In this document: one piece after another, positions 25,374 through 34,639 of the stretch | How the letters are laid out: every line of letters begins with the position of its first letter | Numbering within the stretch: the stretch's first letter is position 1 | Source of the DNA: Planctomycetota bacterium | GTDB taxonomy: Bacteria > Planctomycetota > Phycisphaerae > Sedimentisphaerales > Anaerobacaceae | Direction of reading: 5' to 3' | Assembly (NCBI GenBank): GCA_019456255.1 | Contig: VRUG01000017.1 | Coordinates: forward strand, 1-64,000 | Length of the DNA stretch: 64,000 bases | The notes under the pieces: model-generated | Seen by the model: the letters and a program-made list of their open reading frames with translations, nothing else | Database searches by the model: none | What the model was told of the DNA's origin: nothing | Position numbers and translations under genes: made by a program

Positions 25374-25401
25374 TTGACACAACGTAGCAAGCAATTAAGC
25401 T
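25374..25401 (+). promoter_or_regulatory. Possible promoter of the cobA-hemD/hemL operon
   Basis: A perfect TTGACA (25374-25379) precedes a weak TAAGCT (25396-25401) by 16 bases. The start codon at 25522 would follow a leader of about 115 bases. It forms a divergent pair with the nqr promoter. Confidence 0.4.
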
Positions 25402-25521
25402 AATGAAATCTGTTTGCTCACTTTGAATATTGGGATGTTTGGTCGAGTGACACGACTCCGTATTCTCACAAGTGAGAATCTTAAAAAATTTTTGCTTTTT
25501 CAAATAATGACAGGAATTTTA

Positions 25522-26913
25522 ATGGCAAAAGGAAAAGTTTACCTCGTTGGTACAGGCCCCGGAGACCCGGAACTCATTACGATGAAAGGTTACCAACTCA
25601 TCAAAGATGCAGACGTCCTTTTATATGACCACCTCATCCCGCCGGAACTGCTTGGATTACCAAAGCCGCAGGCAGAACTTATCGCAGTCGGAAAGTTCGC
25701 AAGCAAACATACTCTTCCGCAGGAAGAAATAAATAAACTCATCATAAAAAAAGCAAAAGAAAATAAGCTCGTCGTTAGACTCAAAGGCGGCGACCCTTAC
25801 ATGTTCGGGCGAGGCGGAGAAGAAGCCGAGGACTGCTTCGATGCCGGCGTCGAATTCGAAGTCGTCCCCGGTGTCACCAGCGCATTAGCTGCGCCAGGCT
25901 ATGCAGGCATCCCCCCTACACATCGCGACTGCACGCCGAATGTCGCTATCGTAACAGGACACAGAAAAGAAGGATACGAACTCGACATACCAAAAGCAGG
26001 AACAGTTATTTTCCTTATGGGTGTCAAGAACATCGGAAAAATTATTGACACTCTCCTTAAAGACGGCTGGGACAAAAGCACCAAAATCGCCGCCATTGAA
26101 CACGGAACTTTCTACGACCAAAGAGTTATAAAAGGAACCCTCGAAAATTTCCTCGACATCGTAGAAAAAGCTAAGCTAAGAACACCCGCGATTTTTATCG
26201 CTGGTAAAGTTGTCGAGATGCAGGAAAAACTCGACTGGTTCTCGAAAAAACAAAAGGTACTTGTCCTCGGAACGCATCCCGAAAAATACAAATACCTTGG
26301 AACCGTCGTACATAGACAAATAATTAAATGCGTCGGTCTCGACGACTATTCAAAAACAGATGACGCAATCAAAAAACTTAACGACTTCGACTGGATGGTA
26401 TTTACAAGCGTAAATGGCGCAAAGTATTTTCTGCAAAGATTAAACGCCGCCGGACTTGACGCGAGAGCTCTGGCGAATCTCAAAATCGCCGCCATTGGAA
26501 AAACTACCGCCGCAAGACTCGCCGATTTTGGACTCTTACCTAACCTGGTGCCCGAAGATGAATCAAGTGCAGGACTGCTCGAAGAATTCAAAAAACTCGA
26601 CATAAATGGCAAAAACTTCATCCTCCCGCAAGCCGAAGTCTCTTCTAAGGTCCTGCCGCAAGGCCTCACCGAAGCAGGCGCAACTGTAGATGCCGTCAGC
26701 GTTTACAAAACCGTTGAAATAGAACCAGCCAGCGTCGAAATGGATTTCATCGACATTATAGTCTTTACCAGCGGCTCAACCGTAAAAGCTTTCATCAAAA
26801 AATTCGGTGCCGTCCCCGACCATATTAAAGCATATTGCCTCGGCCCGCCGACTTTGAACACAGCTAAAGAAAATAATATCAACGCAGAACTAATCCCGAA
26901 GAATGATTCTTAA
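25522..26913 (+). CDS. cobA-hemD: Uroporphyrinogen-III C-methyltransferase / uroporphyrinogen-III synthase fusion
   Basis: A 463-residue bifunctional enzyme. Residues 1-245 are the SAM-dependent methyltransferase (VGTGPGDPELITMKG, RLKGGDPYMFGRGGEE, VPGVTSALAAPGYAGIPPTHR) that makes precorrin-2 for siroheme and corrinoids. Residues 250-463 are the HemD uroporphyrinogen-III synthase (DWMVFTSVNGAKYFLQRL; IIVFTSGSTVKAFIKKF). ATG 25522 has AGGA six bases upstream; the frame is open back to 25414 but those extra residues do not match the family. It starts a two-gene operon with hemL. Confidence 0.93.
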   Translation: MAKGKVYLVGTGPGDPELITMKGYQLIKDADVLLYDHLIPPELLGLPKPQAELIAVGKFASKHTLPQEEINKLIIKKAKENKLVVRLKGGDPYMFGRGGEEAEDCFDAGVEFEVVPGVTSALAAPGYAGIPPTHRDCTPNVAIVTGHRKEGYELDIPKAGTVIFLMGVKNIGKIIDTLLKDGWDKSTKIAAIEHGTFYDQRVIKGTLENFLDIVEKAKLRTPAIFIAGKVVEMQEKLDWFSKKQKVLVLGTHPEKYKYLGTVVHRQIIKCVGLDDYSKTDDAIKKLNDFDWMVFTSVNGAKYFLQRLNAAGLDARALANLKIAAIGKTTAARLADFGLLPNLVPEDESSAGLLEEFKKLDINGKNFILPQAEVSSKVLPQGLTEAGATVDAVSVYKTVEIEPASVEMDFIDIIVFTSGSTVKAFIKKFGAVPDHIKAYCLGPPTLNTAKENNINAELIPKNDS

Positions 26914-26924
26914 AAGGTGAAAAA

Positions 26925-28202
26925 ATGGCAGCAGGCAAAAACGCGAAACTTTTCAGCGATGCAAAAAAAGTTATTCCAGGCGGAGTAAACTCTCCCGTTA
27001 GAGCTTTTAAATCCGTAAACGCAAAACCTATCTTCATCGAAAAAGCTAAGGGCCCATACCTCTATGACGCCGATGCAAAAAAATACATTGACTATTGCCT
27101 CTCATGGGGACCGATGATTCTCGGCCATGCAAACACCAAGATACTCACCGAAGTAAAAAAAGTTATGAACAAAGGGACCAGCTACGGCATCCCAACTGAA
27201 CTCGAAACAAAACTCGCACAAATGATTACACAAGCTATCGACTCGGTAGAAAAAGTTCGGCTGGTAAGCTCCGGCACAGAAGCAGTCATGACCGCAATTC
27301 GTCTTGCGCGCGGTACTACCGGACGGGACAAAATTATTAAGTTCATCGGTTGCTATCATGGACACGTTGACCACATGCTCGTACAGGCAGGTTCCGGCGC
27401 ACTAACCTTAGGCGCACCAAGCAGCCCGGGCGTACCGAAAGATTTTACAAAGCACACCATACTATTACCATACAACGATAAAAAAGCTGTCCAAAACGCT
27501 TTCAAAAAATATTCAAAACAAATCGCAGCTGTCATCGTCGAACCAGTTGCCGGGAACATGGGCGTCATCGTCCCCGACATGACATTCCTAAAGACGCTCC
27601 GCTCGCTATGCACCAAAAACAAAAGCATCCTCATCTTCGACGAAGTCATTACCGGATTCCGCGTCGCTTATGGCGGCATCCAGAAAATGTTTGGTGTAAA
27701 AGCTGACCTAACCTGCCTCGGTAAAATCATCGGCGGAGGCTTCCCGATAGGCGCTTGCGGCGGCAGGGCAAAAATCATGAACAACCTCTCTCCACAGGGC
27801 ACCGTCTATCAAGCTGGTACACTTTCAGGCAACCCCGTTTGCGTCGCTGCGGGAATCGCAACTTTAAAAATACTAAAGTCAAAAAATCCGTACCCCAGCC
27901 TAAACAAACTAACCGTAAAACTTTGCAAACAAATCTCGCAAACTCTCGAAGACAAAAATATCGAACACACCATTAACCAGATAGGCTCAATGTTCACGCT
28001 GTTCTTCACCGACGGCCCGGTTACAGGTTACGAGTCAGCGATAAAATCAGATACGAAAAGATACGCGAAATATTTCACGCAGATGCTAAACGCTGGAATC
28101 TATCTACCCCCTTCACAATTTGAAGCTAACTTCCTATCGACTAAGCACACACAAACCCAAATCGACCAGACCATATCAGCTATTAAAAACCTAAAGCTCT
28201 AA
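26925..28202 (+). CDS. hemL: Glutamate-1-semialdehyde 2,1-aminomutase
   Basis: A 425-residue PLP enzyme of the C5 pathway that turns glutamate semialdehyde into 5-aminolevulinate, the first tetrapyrrole precursor. The start (VIPGGVNSPVRAF), SSGTEAVMTAIRLARG, YHGHVDHMLVQAGSG, FDEVITGFR and the PLP-binding lysine in CLGKIIGGGFPIGA (about 267) are all as expected. AAAGGTG precedes the ATG, 11 bases after the fusion gene. Full family length. Confidence 0.96.
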   Translation: MAAGKNAKLFSDAKKVIPGGVNSPVRAFKSVNAKPIFIEKAKGPYLYDADAKKYIDYCLSWGPMILGHANTKILTEVKKVMNKGTSYGIPTELETKLAQMITQAIDSVEKVRLVSSGTEAVMTAIRLARGTTGRDKIIKFIGCYHGHVDHMLVQAGSGALTLGAPSSPGVPKDFTKHTILLPYNDKKAVQNAFKKYSKQIAAVIVEPVAGNMGVIVPDMTFLKTLRSLCTKNKSILIFDEVITGFRVAYGGIQKMFGVKADLTCLGKIIGGGFPIGACGGRAKIMNNLSPQGTVYQAGTLSGNPVCVAAGIATLKILKSKNPYPSLNKLTVKLCKQISQTLEDKNIEHTINQIGSMFTLFFTDGPVTGYESAIKSDTKRYAKYFTQMLNAGIYLPPSQFEANFLSTKHTQTQIDQTISAIKNLKL

Positions 28203-28241
28203 CCCTGATTACTGCAAAGGCGAATAAACTATTGCATGGGT

Positions 28242-28373
28242 TGTCATTGCGAGGCCGCAGGCCGTGGCAATCAAGGTTAGCCCTGCCATTACTATGGCAG
28301 GGTCGGTCATTCCTGCGACACGTAGTGAAGCGAAGAGCCCGGAACGGAAAGCAGGAATCCAGACTCTGGTGAA
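28242..28373. repeat. Cluster of three dispersed intergenic repeats
   Basis: Between two converging genes lie, in order, TGTCATTGCGAGG...GGCAATC (28242-28272, also at 45712 and 54613), the palindrome CCCTGCCAT-TACT-ATGGCAGGG (28281-28302, also at 45831), and GGTCATTCCTGCG...GCAGGAATCC (28305-28373, also at 31112 and 45754). The last copy carries about 35 extra bases in its loop (ACACGTAGTGAAGCGAAGAG). The central palindrome may end transcription from both sides. Confidence 0.75.
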
Positions 28374-28381
28374 GCACATTG

Positions 28382-29071
28382 TTAGGAATTTTGAATACGT
28401 TTGTTAAACATAGATAATTCTGGCAAGGCATACGCTGCAAGGCAATCTTTATATTCTTCAGATGATAAGTGTAAGACTTCCACAGTGACCGTAAGCATGA
28501 AATCCAGCAGATTATCAGAGTACTCTAAGCACTGTTTAAACATACGTGGTTGATAGGAACGGTCTGCACCGTATGCTATGGGGCAAACTTCTTTTAACCA
28601 TTTGCCATAAGGATGTGACCATTTACATAAATTATCCCAGTACTTCTTTAAAAATTTCTTTTCCTCAAAACTTAGAAAATCTATTGAATCTAAACGTTTT
28701 TTCATCCCCCCATTAACCTCAGTCGAAATTCCAATTAATAACTCGAAGAGAGAACGCATAAGTATAATTGAGCTTAGATAATCTGTTGCTCCCAATAAGC
28801 ACAATGAACTTTTGTAGATTTTGCCAAAGTAACCAGAAAATAAGATTATTTCTTTCATATTCTGAGGCATCTGTGATTTTTTGGCTGGATCGCTTAGTGA
28901 CTTATCGACGAGCATCTCTGTATACTTTGTTAGATAAATAGCATATGTCAATTTTGTAGATATCATTATATCAGTGCAAATCGATTTAATAAATGGATCT
29001 ACAACTTCGTGATTAAGGAATTCCCTTATTAGCTTTGTCACTTGTTTTTTATTTTTATCGATTTTATTCAT
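28382..29071 (-). CDS. DUF5677-like protein, second copy
   Basis: A 229-residue soluble helical protein of unknown function. The segment SIILMRSLFELLIGISTEV and the downstream KKYWDNLCKWSHPYGKW correspond to LLRSLFEYYIELLFLA and the histidine motif of the gene at 1934-2743, though overall identity looks low. It is AT-rich compared with the heme genes around it and carries an intergenic element copy 42 bases upstream, so it looks like an inserted accessory gene. Confidence 0.6.
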   Translation of the reverse strand: MNKIDKNKKQVTKLIREFLNHEVVDPFIKSICTDIMISTKLTYAIYLTKYTEMLVDKSLSDPAKKSQMPQNMKEIILFSGYFGKIYKSSLCLLGATDYLSSIILMRSLFELLIGISTEVNGGMKKRLDSIDFLSFEEKKFLKKYWDNLCKWSHPYGKWLKEVCPIAYGADRSYQPRMFKQCLEYSDNLLDFMLTVTVEVLHLSSEEYKDCLAAYALPELSMFNKRIQNS

Positions 29072-29112
29072 TATATTTTGACTCGTTGATTACTTACTTC
29101 TGTTTATACGGT

Positions 29113-29136
29113 TTTCGCACAACATTGGTATTATTT
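29113..29136 (-). repeat. Intergenic element copy 4
   Basis: TCGCACAACATTGGTATTAT and flanks, very similar to the copy at 2751-2775. It overlaps the stop codon of the methyltransferase gene (29131-29133) and lies upstream of the DUF5677-like gene, the same arrangement as at 2751. Confidence 0.55.
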
Positions 29137-30075
29137 AACCCCTGTTATCCAGGTTGAACCATGCTCCTGCGCTTCGGCTGCAAGTTTAACTTCTTTAAAA
29201 CCCGCCCCCTCAACAAAACCAAAAAGCTCAGCCTTACTATAAGCACCAACCATCAGATTAAACACCGCAGGTATCAACGGCCCGCTCTTATCATCATTTA
29301 ACAAAAATTCCTGTACCACCACCAAACCGCCCTCTACAAGCGATTCATAGGCCTTTGCCAGTTTCATCTCGGCGTTACCAACCGCCCCGTGCATCACCTC
29401 CGACAACAATACCACATCATTACCCTCACCGAAATCATCCTTGTCCCAGCTACCCTCGCGAACACTTATCCGCTCGCCCATCCCCTCTTTCGCTATCATC
29501 TCTTTTGTAATCACGATTGTTTCCGGCAAATCAAAAATTATTGCTTGTAATTCCGGATAGCGTTTGCACGCTGCTATTGTATAACTCCCAGGCCCGCCGC
29601 CAACATCGAACAACTTTTTCCTGCCGGATAAATCAATATTATCTAAAAATAATTCCGTTCGCCCGCAAACCGCAATGTTATGCATCCCCATTATAAAGTC
29701 CCGATTCCCGTCCCTCTCCTTTTTCACTGCCCCTTCGGCTAACATCCTATCACCTAAGTCGGCCCATACACTATCAAGTGAATTAAAATGTCCGACAATG
29801 TCACCCTGATAAAGTTCCGACCCCTTGACAAGATACTTCTGCGAAAATTCACTGTTACGGTAAGCCTCCCCATCTTTTTCTAAAAGCCCCAACGCTGCGC
29901 ACACTATCAGCAACTTATCAAGCATCTCTGGTTTGGTTTCGGTTTGCTCAGCTAACTGCTCAACAGACATTGCCCCTTGCGACAGATGCGCAAAAACATC
30001 GAGACTATTTGCAACCTGCAGCGCCTTCGCCGCTCGGCTACGCCAGTGCAGGTCATACAAAAAACTAATATCCAT
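29131..30075 (-). CDS. SAM-dependent O-methyltransferase-like protein
   Basis: A 314-residue methyltransferase of the two-domain type used on small aromatic molecules (acetylserotonin/hydroxyneurosporene O-methyltransferase group). The N-terminal winged-helix dimerisation part (about 1-110) precedes the SAM-binding motif DVGGGPGSYTIA near 165. ATG 30075 is chosen; GTG 30081 is possible. It starts nine bases after hemB and probably shares its transcript, which hints at a tetrapyrrole- or quinone-related substrate, but nothing in the sequence proves this. Confidence 0.78.
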   Translation of the reverse strand: MDISFLYDLHWRSRAAKALQVANSLDVFAHLSQGAMSVEQLAEQTETKPEMLDKLLIVCAALGLLEKDGEAYRNSEFSQKYLVKGSELYQGDIVGHFNSLDSVWADLGDRMLAEGAVKKERDGNRDFIMGMHNIAVCGRTELFLDNIDLSGRKKLFDVGGGPGSYTIAACKRYPELQAIIFDLPETIVITKEMIAKEGMGERISVREGSWDKDDFGEGNDVVLLSEVMHGAVGNAEMKLAKAYESLVEGGLVVVQEFLLNDDKSGPLIPAVFNLMVGAYSKAELFGFVEGAGFKEVKLAAEAQEHGSTWITGVK

Positions 30076-30084
30076 TTCCACAGC

Positions 30085-31056
30085 TTACCCCAAAAACTTA
30101 GCCAGTTCCTTGGCATAATAAGTGATTATTATTCCCGCACCTGCCCGTTTCATCGCGTAATGAACCTCAAGCATAGCACGCTCAAGTTCCAAAAGCCCCG
30201 CATCCGCCGCCGCATGGAGCATCATATACTCACCGCTTACAAAATACGCTGCTACCGGACAATCAAATTCCGCTCGCACCTGACAGATCACATCAAGATA
30301 GCAAAGTGCAGGCTTAACCATCACAATATCCGCCCCCTCTTCAATATCCTGCGCAACCTCTTCAATCGCCTGGTCGATATTCGCCGCATCCATCTGATAA
30401 CTTCGCCTGTCACCAAACGCAGGCGTCGAATCCGCCACATCACGGAAAGGCCCGTAAAACGCAGACGCGTACTTCGCCGAATAAGACATTATCGCGACTT
30501 CATCAAACCCGTTCTCTTCCAATGTCTGACGAATATAACCAACCCGCCCGTCCATCATATCCGACGGCCCGACAATATCGGCGCCAGCCTGCGCATGTGA
30601 CAATGCCATCTTTGCCAGCAACTTACACGTCGCGTCATTATCAATTTTCTCATCCTTCGTCACGCCGCAGTGACCGCTCTCGGTATAAGCGCAAAGACAA
30701 ACATCAGTCGCCACCAATAACCCCGGCACCGCCTGCTTAATATTCTTGATCGCTAACTGAACCGCGCCGTCTTCTGCCCACGCCTCAGAACCATTCTCAT
30801 CTTTCGCACCTGCCACACCAAACAAGATCACCGCAGGTATTCCCAAAGACGCAACCTCTTTCGCCTCTGTCACTATCGTATCAGGCGAAAAATGAAAACT
30901 GCCTTTGAGAGAAGCTATCGGTTCCTTGACCCCTTCGCCTAGCTTAACAAACAGCGGATATATCAAATCATCGGCGCTCAAACTCGTCTCACGAACCAAG
31001 CGACGCATCGTCTCACTACTGCGAAGACGACGCATACGTATATCTGGATATCCCAT
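30085..31056 (-). CDS. hemB: Delta-aminolevulinic acid dehydratase (porphobilinogen synthase)
   Basis: A 323-residue enzyme that joins two 5-aminolevulinates into porphobilinogen. The Schiff-base lysine region VMVKPALCYLDVI (about 247-259), YSAKYASAFYGPFRD (about 195-209) and the early RRLRSSETMRRLVRET are conserved. The metal site reads VCLCAYTESGHCG, with the cysteines of a zinc-type enzyme. GGGAG precedes ATG 31056. It opens a two-gene operon that converges on hemL. Confidence 0.95.
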   Translation of the reverse strand: MGYPDIRMRRLRSSETMRRLVRETSLSADDLIYPLFVKLGEGVKEPIASLKGSFHFSPDTIVTEAKEVASLGIPAVILFGVAGAKDENGSEAWAEDGAVQLAIKNIKQAVPGLLVATDVCLCAYTESGHCGVTKDEKIDNDATCKLLAKMALSHAQAGADIVGPSDMMDGRVGYIRQTLEENGFDEVAIMSYSAKYASAFYGPFRDVADSTPAFGDRRSYQMDAANIDQAIEEVAQDIEEGADIVMVKPALCYLDVICQVRAEFDCPVAAYFVSGEYMMLHAAADAGLLELERAMLEVHYAMKRAGAGIIITYYAKELAKFLG

Positions 31057-31111
31057 TACAAATCTCCCTAATTCACTTCGTTAATTAGTTCCTGTTGCGG
31101 AAACAATATTT

Positions 31112-31139
31112 TGTCATTCCTGCGGAAGCAGGAATCCAG
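31112..31139. repeat. Dispersed palindromic repeat (ATTCCTGC family)
   Basis: ATTCCTGC-GGAA-GCAGGAAT forms a perfect eight-base stem. Relatives lie at 28305-28373 and 45754-45780. Elements of this type are scattered in many bacterial genomes between genes. Confidence 0.75.
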
Positions 31140-31267
31140 TTAATTAGACCATAGACCCCTGTTTTTCGCAACACATACTAATAAGCCATCCGCCACAGTC
31201 TACCCCTTATGGGGGCGGATTCCTCAATTTTACTTTTTAAATTTTCATATTTAATTTCCAAAATAAA

Positions 31268-31341
31268 CATCCCCGGGAGGATTCGAACCTCCAACCTTTG
31301 GCTTCGGAGGCCAATGCGCTATCCAATTGTGCCACGGGGAC
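31268..31341 (-). tRNA. tRNA-Arg (anticodon CCG)
   Basis: On the minus strand: acceptor arms GTCCCCG and CGGGGAT with discriminator G, anticodon arm TTGGC-CTCCGAA-GCCAA (anticodon CCG, reading CGG), T arm GGAGG-TTCGAAT-CCTCC. The D stem has one A-C mismatch and the first acceptor pair is G-T. CCA is not encoded. It shares the D loop AATTGGATA and the GGAGG T stem with the tRNA-Arg at 13524. Confidence 0.93.
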
Positions 31342-31481
31342 ACTACAACATAAACCTGATAAGCAATACTACTTAAAACCCGAAACAACTGCAATAATTA
31401 TTTAAAAACCCCCAATTATTTGACATAGCAACGATTTCCAAATATCATCTACCACTCGTTTGGGACGTTTTTTAGGACACT

Positions 31482-32801
31482 ATGTTTTTTGGAGCCCGAT
31501 GTCGTTTCGGATATACCATGAGATTTGTTTTGGACTTTATATACTTACTGCTCGGGACCGCTTTGATGCCGGTAGTCCTCTACCGCAGACTCACGCAAAA
31601 CCGGTACAAAAAAGGATGGCAAAACAGATTCGGAAAATTCTCTAAAAAAAACCCCAATAAAAAATCTATCTGGATTCACGCTGTCAGTGTAGGTGAAGTC
31701 AATGCAGCTAAAACCATCATCTCTCAGCTAAAACAAAATCTACCCGATTACGACATCGTCATAACAACCACAACCGATACCGGATTCGCACAAGCAAACT
31801 CCCTCTACCAAAACGAATGCGACATCTTCTATTTCCCGCTGGATTTCTCCTTCGTAATACGACGCGCCTACAAATATCTCAACCCAGCTATCTGCCTGCT
31901 TATGGAACTCGAAGTTTGGCCCAACTTCATACACACCGCAAAAAAACTAAACATCCCAGTCGTAGTCGTCAACGGAAGAATCAGCCAACACAGTTTTAGC
32001 CGCTACAAAAAAATAAAACCTCTCGCGAAAATAATGTTCAACAAACTAACCCTCATACTCGCCCAGACAGAAGAATATAAAAAACGTTTTATCAAAATCG
32101 GATGCCCAGCTGAAAAAACCTTCGCCACCGGCTCACTAAAATACGACACCGCACAAATACTCGACAAAATAAAAGGCGCTTACCACCTCGCTGAACAACT
32201 TGGCATTGATGACGAAAAACTTCTCGTTGCAGGCGGAACAGGAAACGATGAAGAAAAAATCATCCTCGAAGTTTTCAAACAAATAAAACCACAATTCGAC
32301 GACCTGCGATTGGTCATCGTCCCGCGCAAACCGGAAAGATTCGACCATGTCGCACAACTAATAACCGATTTCGGCTTCGATATCGTACGTTATAGCCTGA
32401 TTAAAGATGGCACACCACTGCCAGCTGATAACTCACAGGCAGTAATACTCGGCGACACAATGGGCGACCTGCGAAAATTCTATTCTCTCGCCACGATCAT
32501 CTTCGTCGGACGCTCACTCGTGCCAATGGGAGGCTCGGATATGATAGAAGCCGCAGCTCTGGGGAAATGCACTACTTTCGGACCGCACACTTTCAATTTC
32601 AACCAATCTGTCGACGCACTACTAAAAGGTAATGGCGCAATACTCGTCGAAGACAAAAATCAACTCGTGAAAACCATACAGAAATGTTTAACCGATACAC
32701 AATTCACCGAAACCATCGCACATAACGGCAGAGAGGTCATAAGAAAAAATCAGGGAGCTACAAAAAAAACCGTAGAACACATCACAAAATTACTATCGTA
32801 A
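31482..32801 (+). CDS. waaA: 3-deoxy-D-manno-octulosonic acid (Kdo) transferase
   Basis: A 439-residue inner-membrane glycosyltransferase that adds Kdo to lipid A, so the organism should make lipopolysaccharide. After an N-terminal hydrophobic anchor come IWIHAVSVGEVNAAKTII, ITTTTDTGFAQA, FPLDF, PAICLLMELEVWPNF and the nucleotide-sugar region GRSLVPMGGSDMIEAAALGK. ATG 31482 has AGGA close upstream; the family match begins at the next ATG (31518), which lacks a ribosome site, so the first 12 residues are uncertain. The 3' end overlaps the converging methyltransferase gene by nine bases. Confidence 0.92.
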   Translation: MFFGARCRFGYTMRFVLDFIYLLLGTALMPVVLYRRLTQNRYKKGWQNRFGKFSKKNPNKKSIWIHAVSVGEVNAAKTIISQLKQNLPDYDIVITTTTDTGFAQANSLYQNECDIFYFPLDFSFVIRRAYKYLNPAICLLMELEVWPNFIHTAKKLNIPVVVVNGRISQHSFSRYKKIKPLAKIMFNKLTLILAQTEEYKKRFIKIGCPAEKTFATGSLKYDTAQILDKIKGAYHLAEQLGIDDEKLLVAGGTGNDEEKIILEVFKQIKPQFDDLRLVIVPRKPERFDHVAQLITDFGFDIVRYSLIKDGTPLPADNSQAVILGDTMGDLRKFYSLATIIFVGRSLVPMGGSDMIEAAALGKCTTFGPHTFNFNQSVDALLKGNGAILVEDKNQLVKTIQKCLTDTQFTETIAHNGREVIRKNQGATKKTVEHITKLLS

Positions 32802-33689
32802 CTTCTCGCTAACCGCCTTAATAAGTTCCGGACTCGTCCCGCAGCAACCACCCAAAATATTAAAGCCCAATGAATGTATCTGCGCCGCGGTAGCTGCAAA
32901 GTCTTCGCTGCTAACTTTATAAACCGCCTGCTCGTCAACTAATTCCGGCAATCCCGCATTAGGCTCTGCCAATAAACCAACATCAAAGCCGCCGGCCTTA
33001 ACCGCAGACGAAAATTTCTCCGCCAGTTTCACATAACCTTCCAGCGAAACTGTCCCGCAGTTAAATCCTATCACATCTATTCCTAATGGTACTAATTTCT
33101 CTACTGCCGCCTCAACACTCACGCCCATCATCGTCCTGAAATCATCGCCAGCTGCGTCAAAGGCAAGTGATACAAATATCGGCAAATCACAAACGCTCTT
33201 CACCGCCTTTATCGCAACCTCAATCTCATCCAATGCGCTCATCGTCTCAATAATAAACCCGTCAACTCCCCCCTCTAAGAGACCTTTCGCCTGCTCGGCA
33301 AACGCAGATTGCAATTCATCCGCTTTTAATGTCCCCAACGGCTCAAGAAAATCGCCCGTCGAACTAATATCACCCAATACATACCCATCAATGCCTACCG
33401 CCTTGCGAGCAATCTCAGCACCAGCCTTATTTATCGCAACCACCTGCTCGCCAAGACCATGCCTGACAAGACTATACCTGTTACTACTGAAGGTATTACT
33501 GGTCAAACAGTCACTACCCGCATCAACATAGGACCGTTGAATCTCAAAAATAATATCAGGCGATTCAATATTCAAATAATCATTGCACTTGCCCGGCTTA
33601 ACGCCACGCAAAAACAATTGCGTACCCATCGCGCCATCAAGCAAAAACACGCCTTCCTTTATCCTATCTTTTAATTTCGCCTTGCTCAT
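32793..33689 (-). CDS. Homocysteine S-methyltransferase family protein
   Basis: A 298-residue TIM-barrel enzyme of the Pfam S-methyl_trans family (MmuM, BHMT and the N-terminal domain of MetH). LLDGAMGTQLFLRG opens the barrel. The three zinc-binding cysteines are in GFNCG (about residue 208) and GGCCGT near the end. It would move a methyl group to homocysteine; the donor cannot be told from sequence. A free-standing domain of this size often works with a separate corrinoid or SMM donor. The next gene downstream on this strand is none; the upstream lipoprotein gene is 16 bases away. Confidence 0.9.
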   Translation of the reverse strand: MSKAKLKDRIKEGVFLLDGAMGTQLFLRGVKPGKCNDYLNIESPDIIFEIQRSYVDAGSDCLTSNTFSSNRYSLVRHGLGEQVVAINKAGAEIARKAVGIDGYVLGDISSTGDFLEPLGTLKADELQSAFAEQAKGLLEGGVDGFIIETMSALDEIEVAIKAVKSVCDLPIFVSLAFDAAGDDFRTMMGVSVEAAVEKLVPLGIDVIGFNCGTVSLEGYVKLAEKFSSAVKAGGFDVGLLAEPNAGLPELVDEQAVYKVSSEDFAATAAQIHSLGFNILGGCCGTSPELIKAVSEKLR

Positions 33690-33705
33690 AATCGTTCCAT
33701 CCTTT

Positions 33706-34560
33706 TCAATCAGGACTCTTCACCAAAACACCATTCTCAACTACCCTGCTAAAACCTTCCAGCTTAGGCTTTGCAAACAACCGACCACGCTGAACATCGC
33801 TAAACTCCGACTCCCGCACAGACGATAGAGTAATCAAAAAACTATTCTCACCTTCATCGCCAATATCCGATACAAGCTTGACAATTCCGGGCACATAAAA
33901 ATCATCCGTCACCTTTATATAATTTCCAAGTTCAACGGCAACTATTCTTTCACCGCTGTCATTGAAATATTCAATCCTCGCCACACGCCTCTCACAACTA
34001 TAAACATAAACTTTCTTCACCGCCACGCCGCCGCTTACCTTCGTCAACACATCAAAAGGCCCCTCATTCGCCAGCGACCAACCCTGGCCAAAATCAGCCT
34101 CAACAACACCCATCGCTTCGAGCAGCACCTTAGGACTTATCGCAAGACCGCCAAAACTCTCGGCATTGGCCCATTGCCCCCACCAGTAACTGCTTATCCC
34201 GCCAGGCTTTATCGCAAGCCAATACTCATCCGAATTCGAACCTAAAACTATACCCTGAGGGTCAAACGCAATATCACCTTGAAGCCGAATCTCTCCGGGA
34301 GGCGACACCCATATCTTAACATTAAAAACTTCCTGACGTTTTAATACGCCGTCTTTTCGTTGCCGCCACACACAATTACCATTTGCCTTGAACGAAACCG
34401 AATTCTCTCCCTGCGATTCCAACAAACCAGCTATCTGAGAAATCGATTCGACTCCCGAACATATCCGAAATTCCTTAACCACCGGAACTGCGCAGCCGCT
34501 CACAAACATCAGCAAAAGCAGCAAACAAAAAAAATTAGTTTTCTGTAACTTTTTATTCAT
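33706..34560 (-). CDS. Lipoprotein of unknown function, LolA/LolB-like fold suspected
   Basis: A 284-residue lipoprotein: signal peptide and lipobox LMFVSGC (Cys about 23). The mature part is beta-rich, with VSFKANGNCVWRQRK, a run of strands around 75-130 and KVYVYSCERRVARIEYF. The alternating pattern with antiparallel strands brings LolA/LolB-type lipid carriers (DUF4292-like) to mind, but I do not find a decisive motif. ATG 34560 is preferred to the upstream TTG. It lies between a hypothetical gene and the homocysteine methyltransferase gene on the same strand. Confidence 0.6.
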   Translation of the reverse strand: MNKKLQKTNFFCLLLLLMFVSGCAVPVVKEFRICSGVESISQIAGLLESQGENSVSFKANGNCVWRQRKDGVLKRQEVFNVKIWVSPPGEIRLQGDIAFDPQGIVLGSNSDEYWLAIKPGGISSYWWGQWANAESFGGLAISPKVLLEAMGVVEADFGQGWSLANEGPFDVLTKVSGGVAVKKVYVYSCERRVARIEYFNDSGERIVAVELGNYIKVTDDFYVPGIVKLVSDIGDEGENSFLITLSSVRESEFSDVQRGRLFAKPKLEGFSRVVENGVLVKSPD

Positions 34561-34639
34561 AACACACAAAAAAAAGATGCTTAATTTGAAAATTTTAATA
34601 TGTAACTTTTATTTTTAATATCTGATATTTAATATTTCT

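Noticed and set aside
25079-25521. A riboswitch (cobalamin type) in front of the cobA-hemD genes
   Set aside because: I looked for a B12-box and long stem-loops and found neither. Only promoter-like boxes and short AT-rich tracts are visible.
28183-28440. A minus-strand frame of 85 codons over the hemL end
   Set aside because: It runs through three dispersed repeats and overlaps both neighbours, so it is a repeat artefact.
31057-31267. A small gene upstream of hemB
   Set aside because: The only content is a repeat and AT-rich DNA; no start with a ribosome site and more than 25 codons was found.
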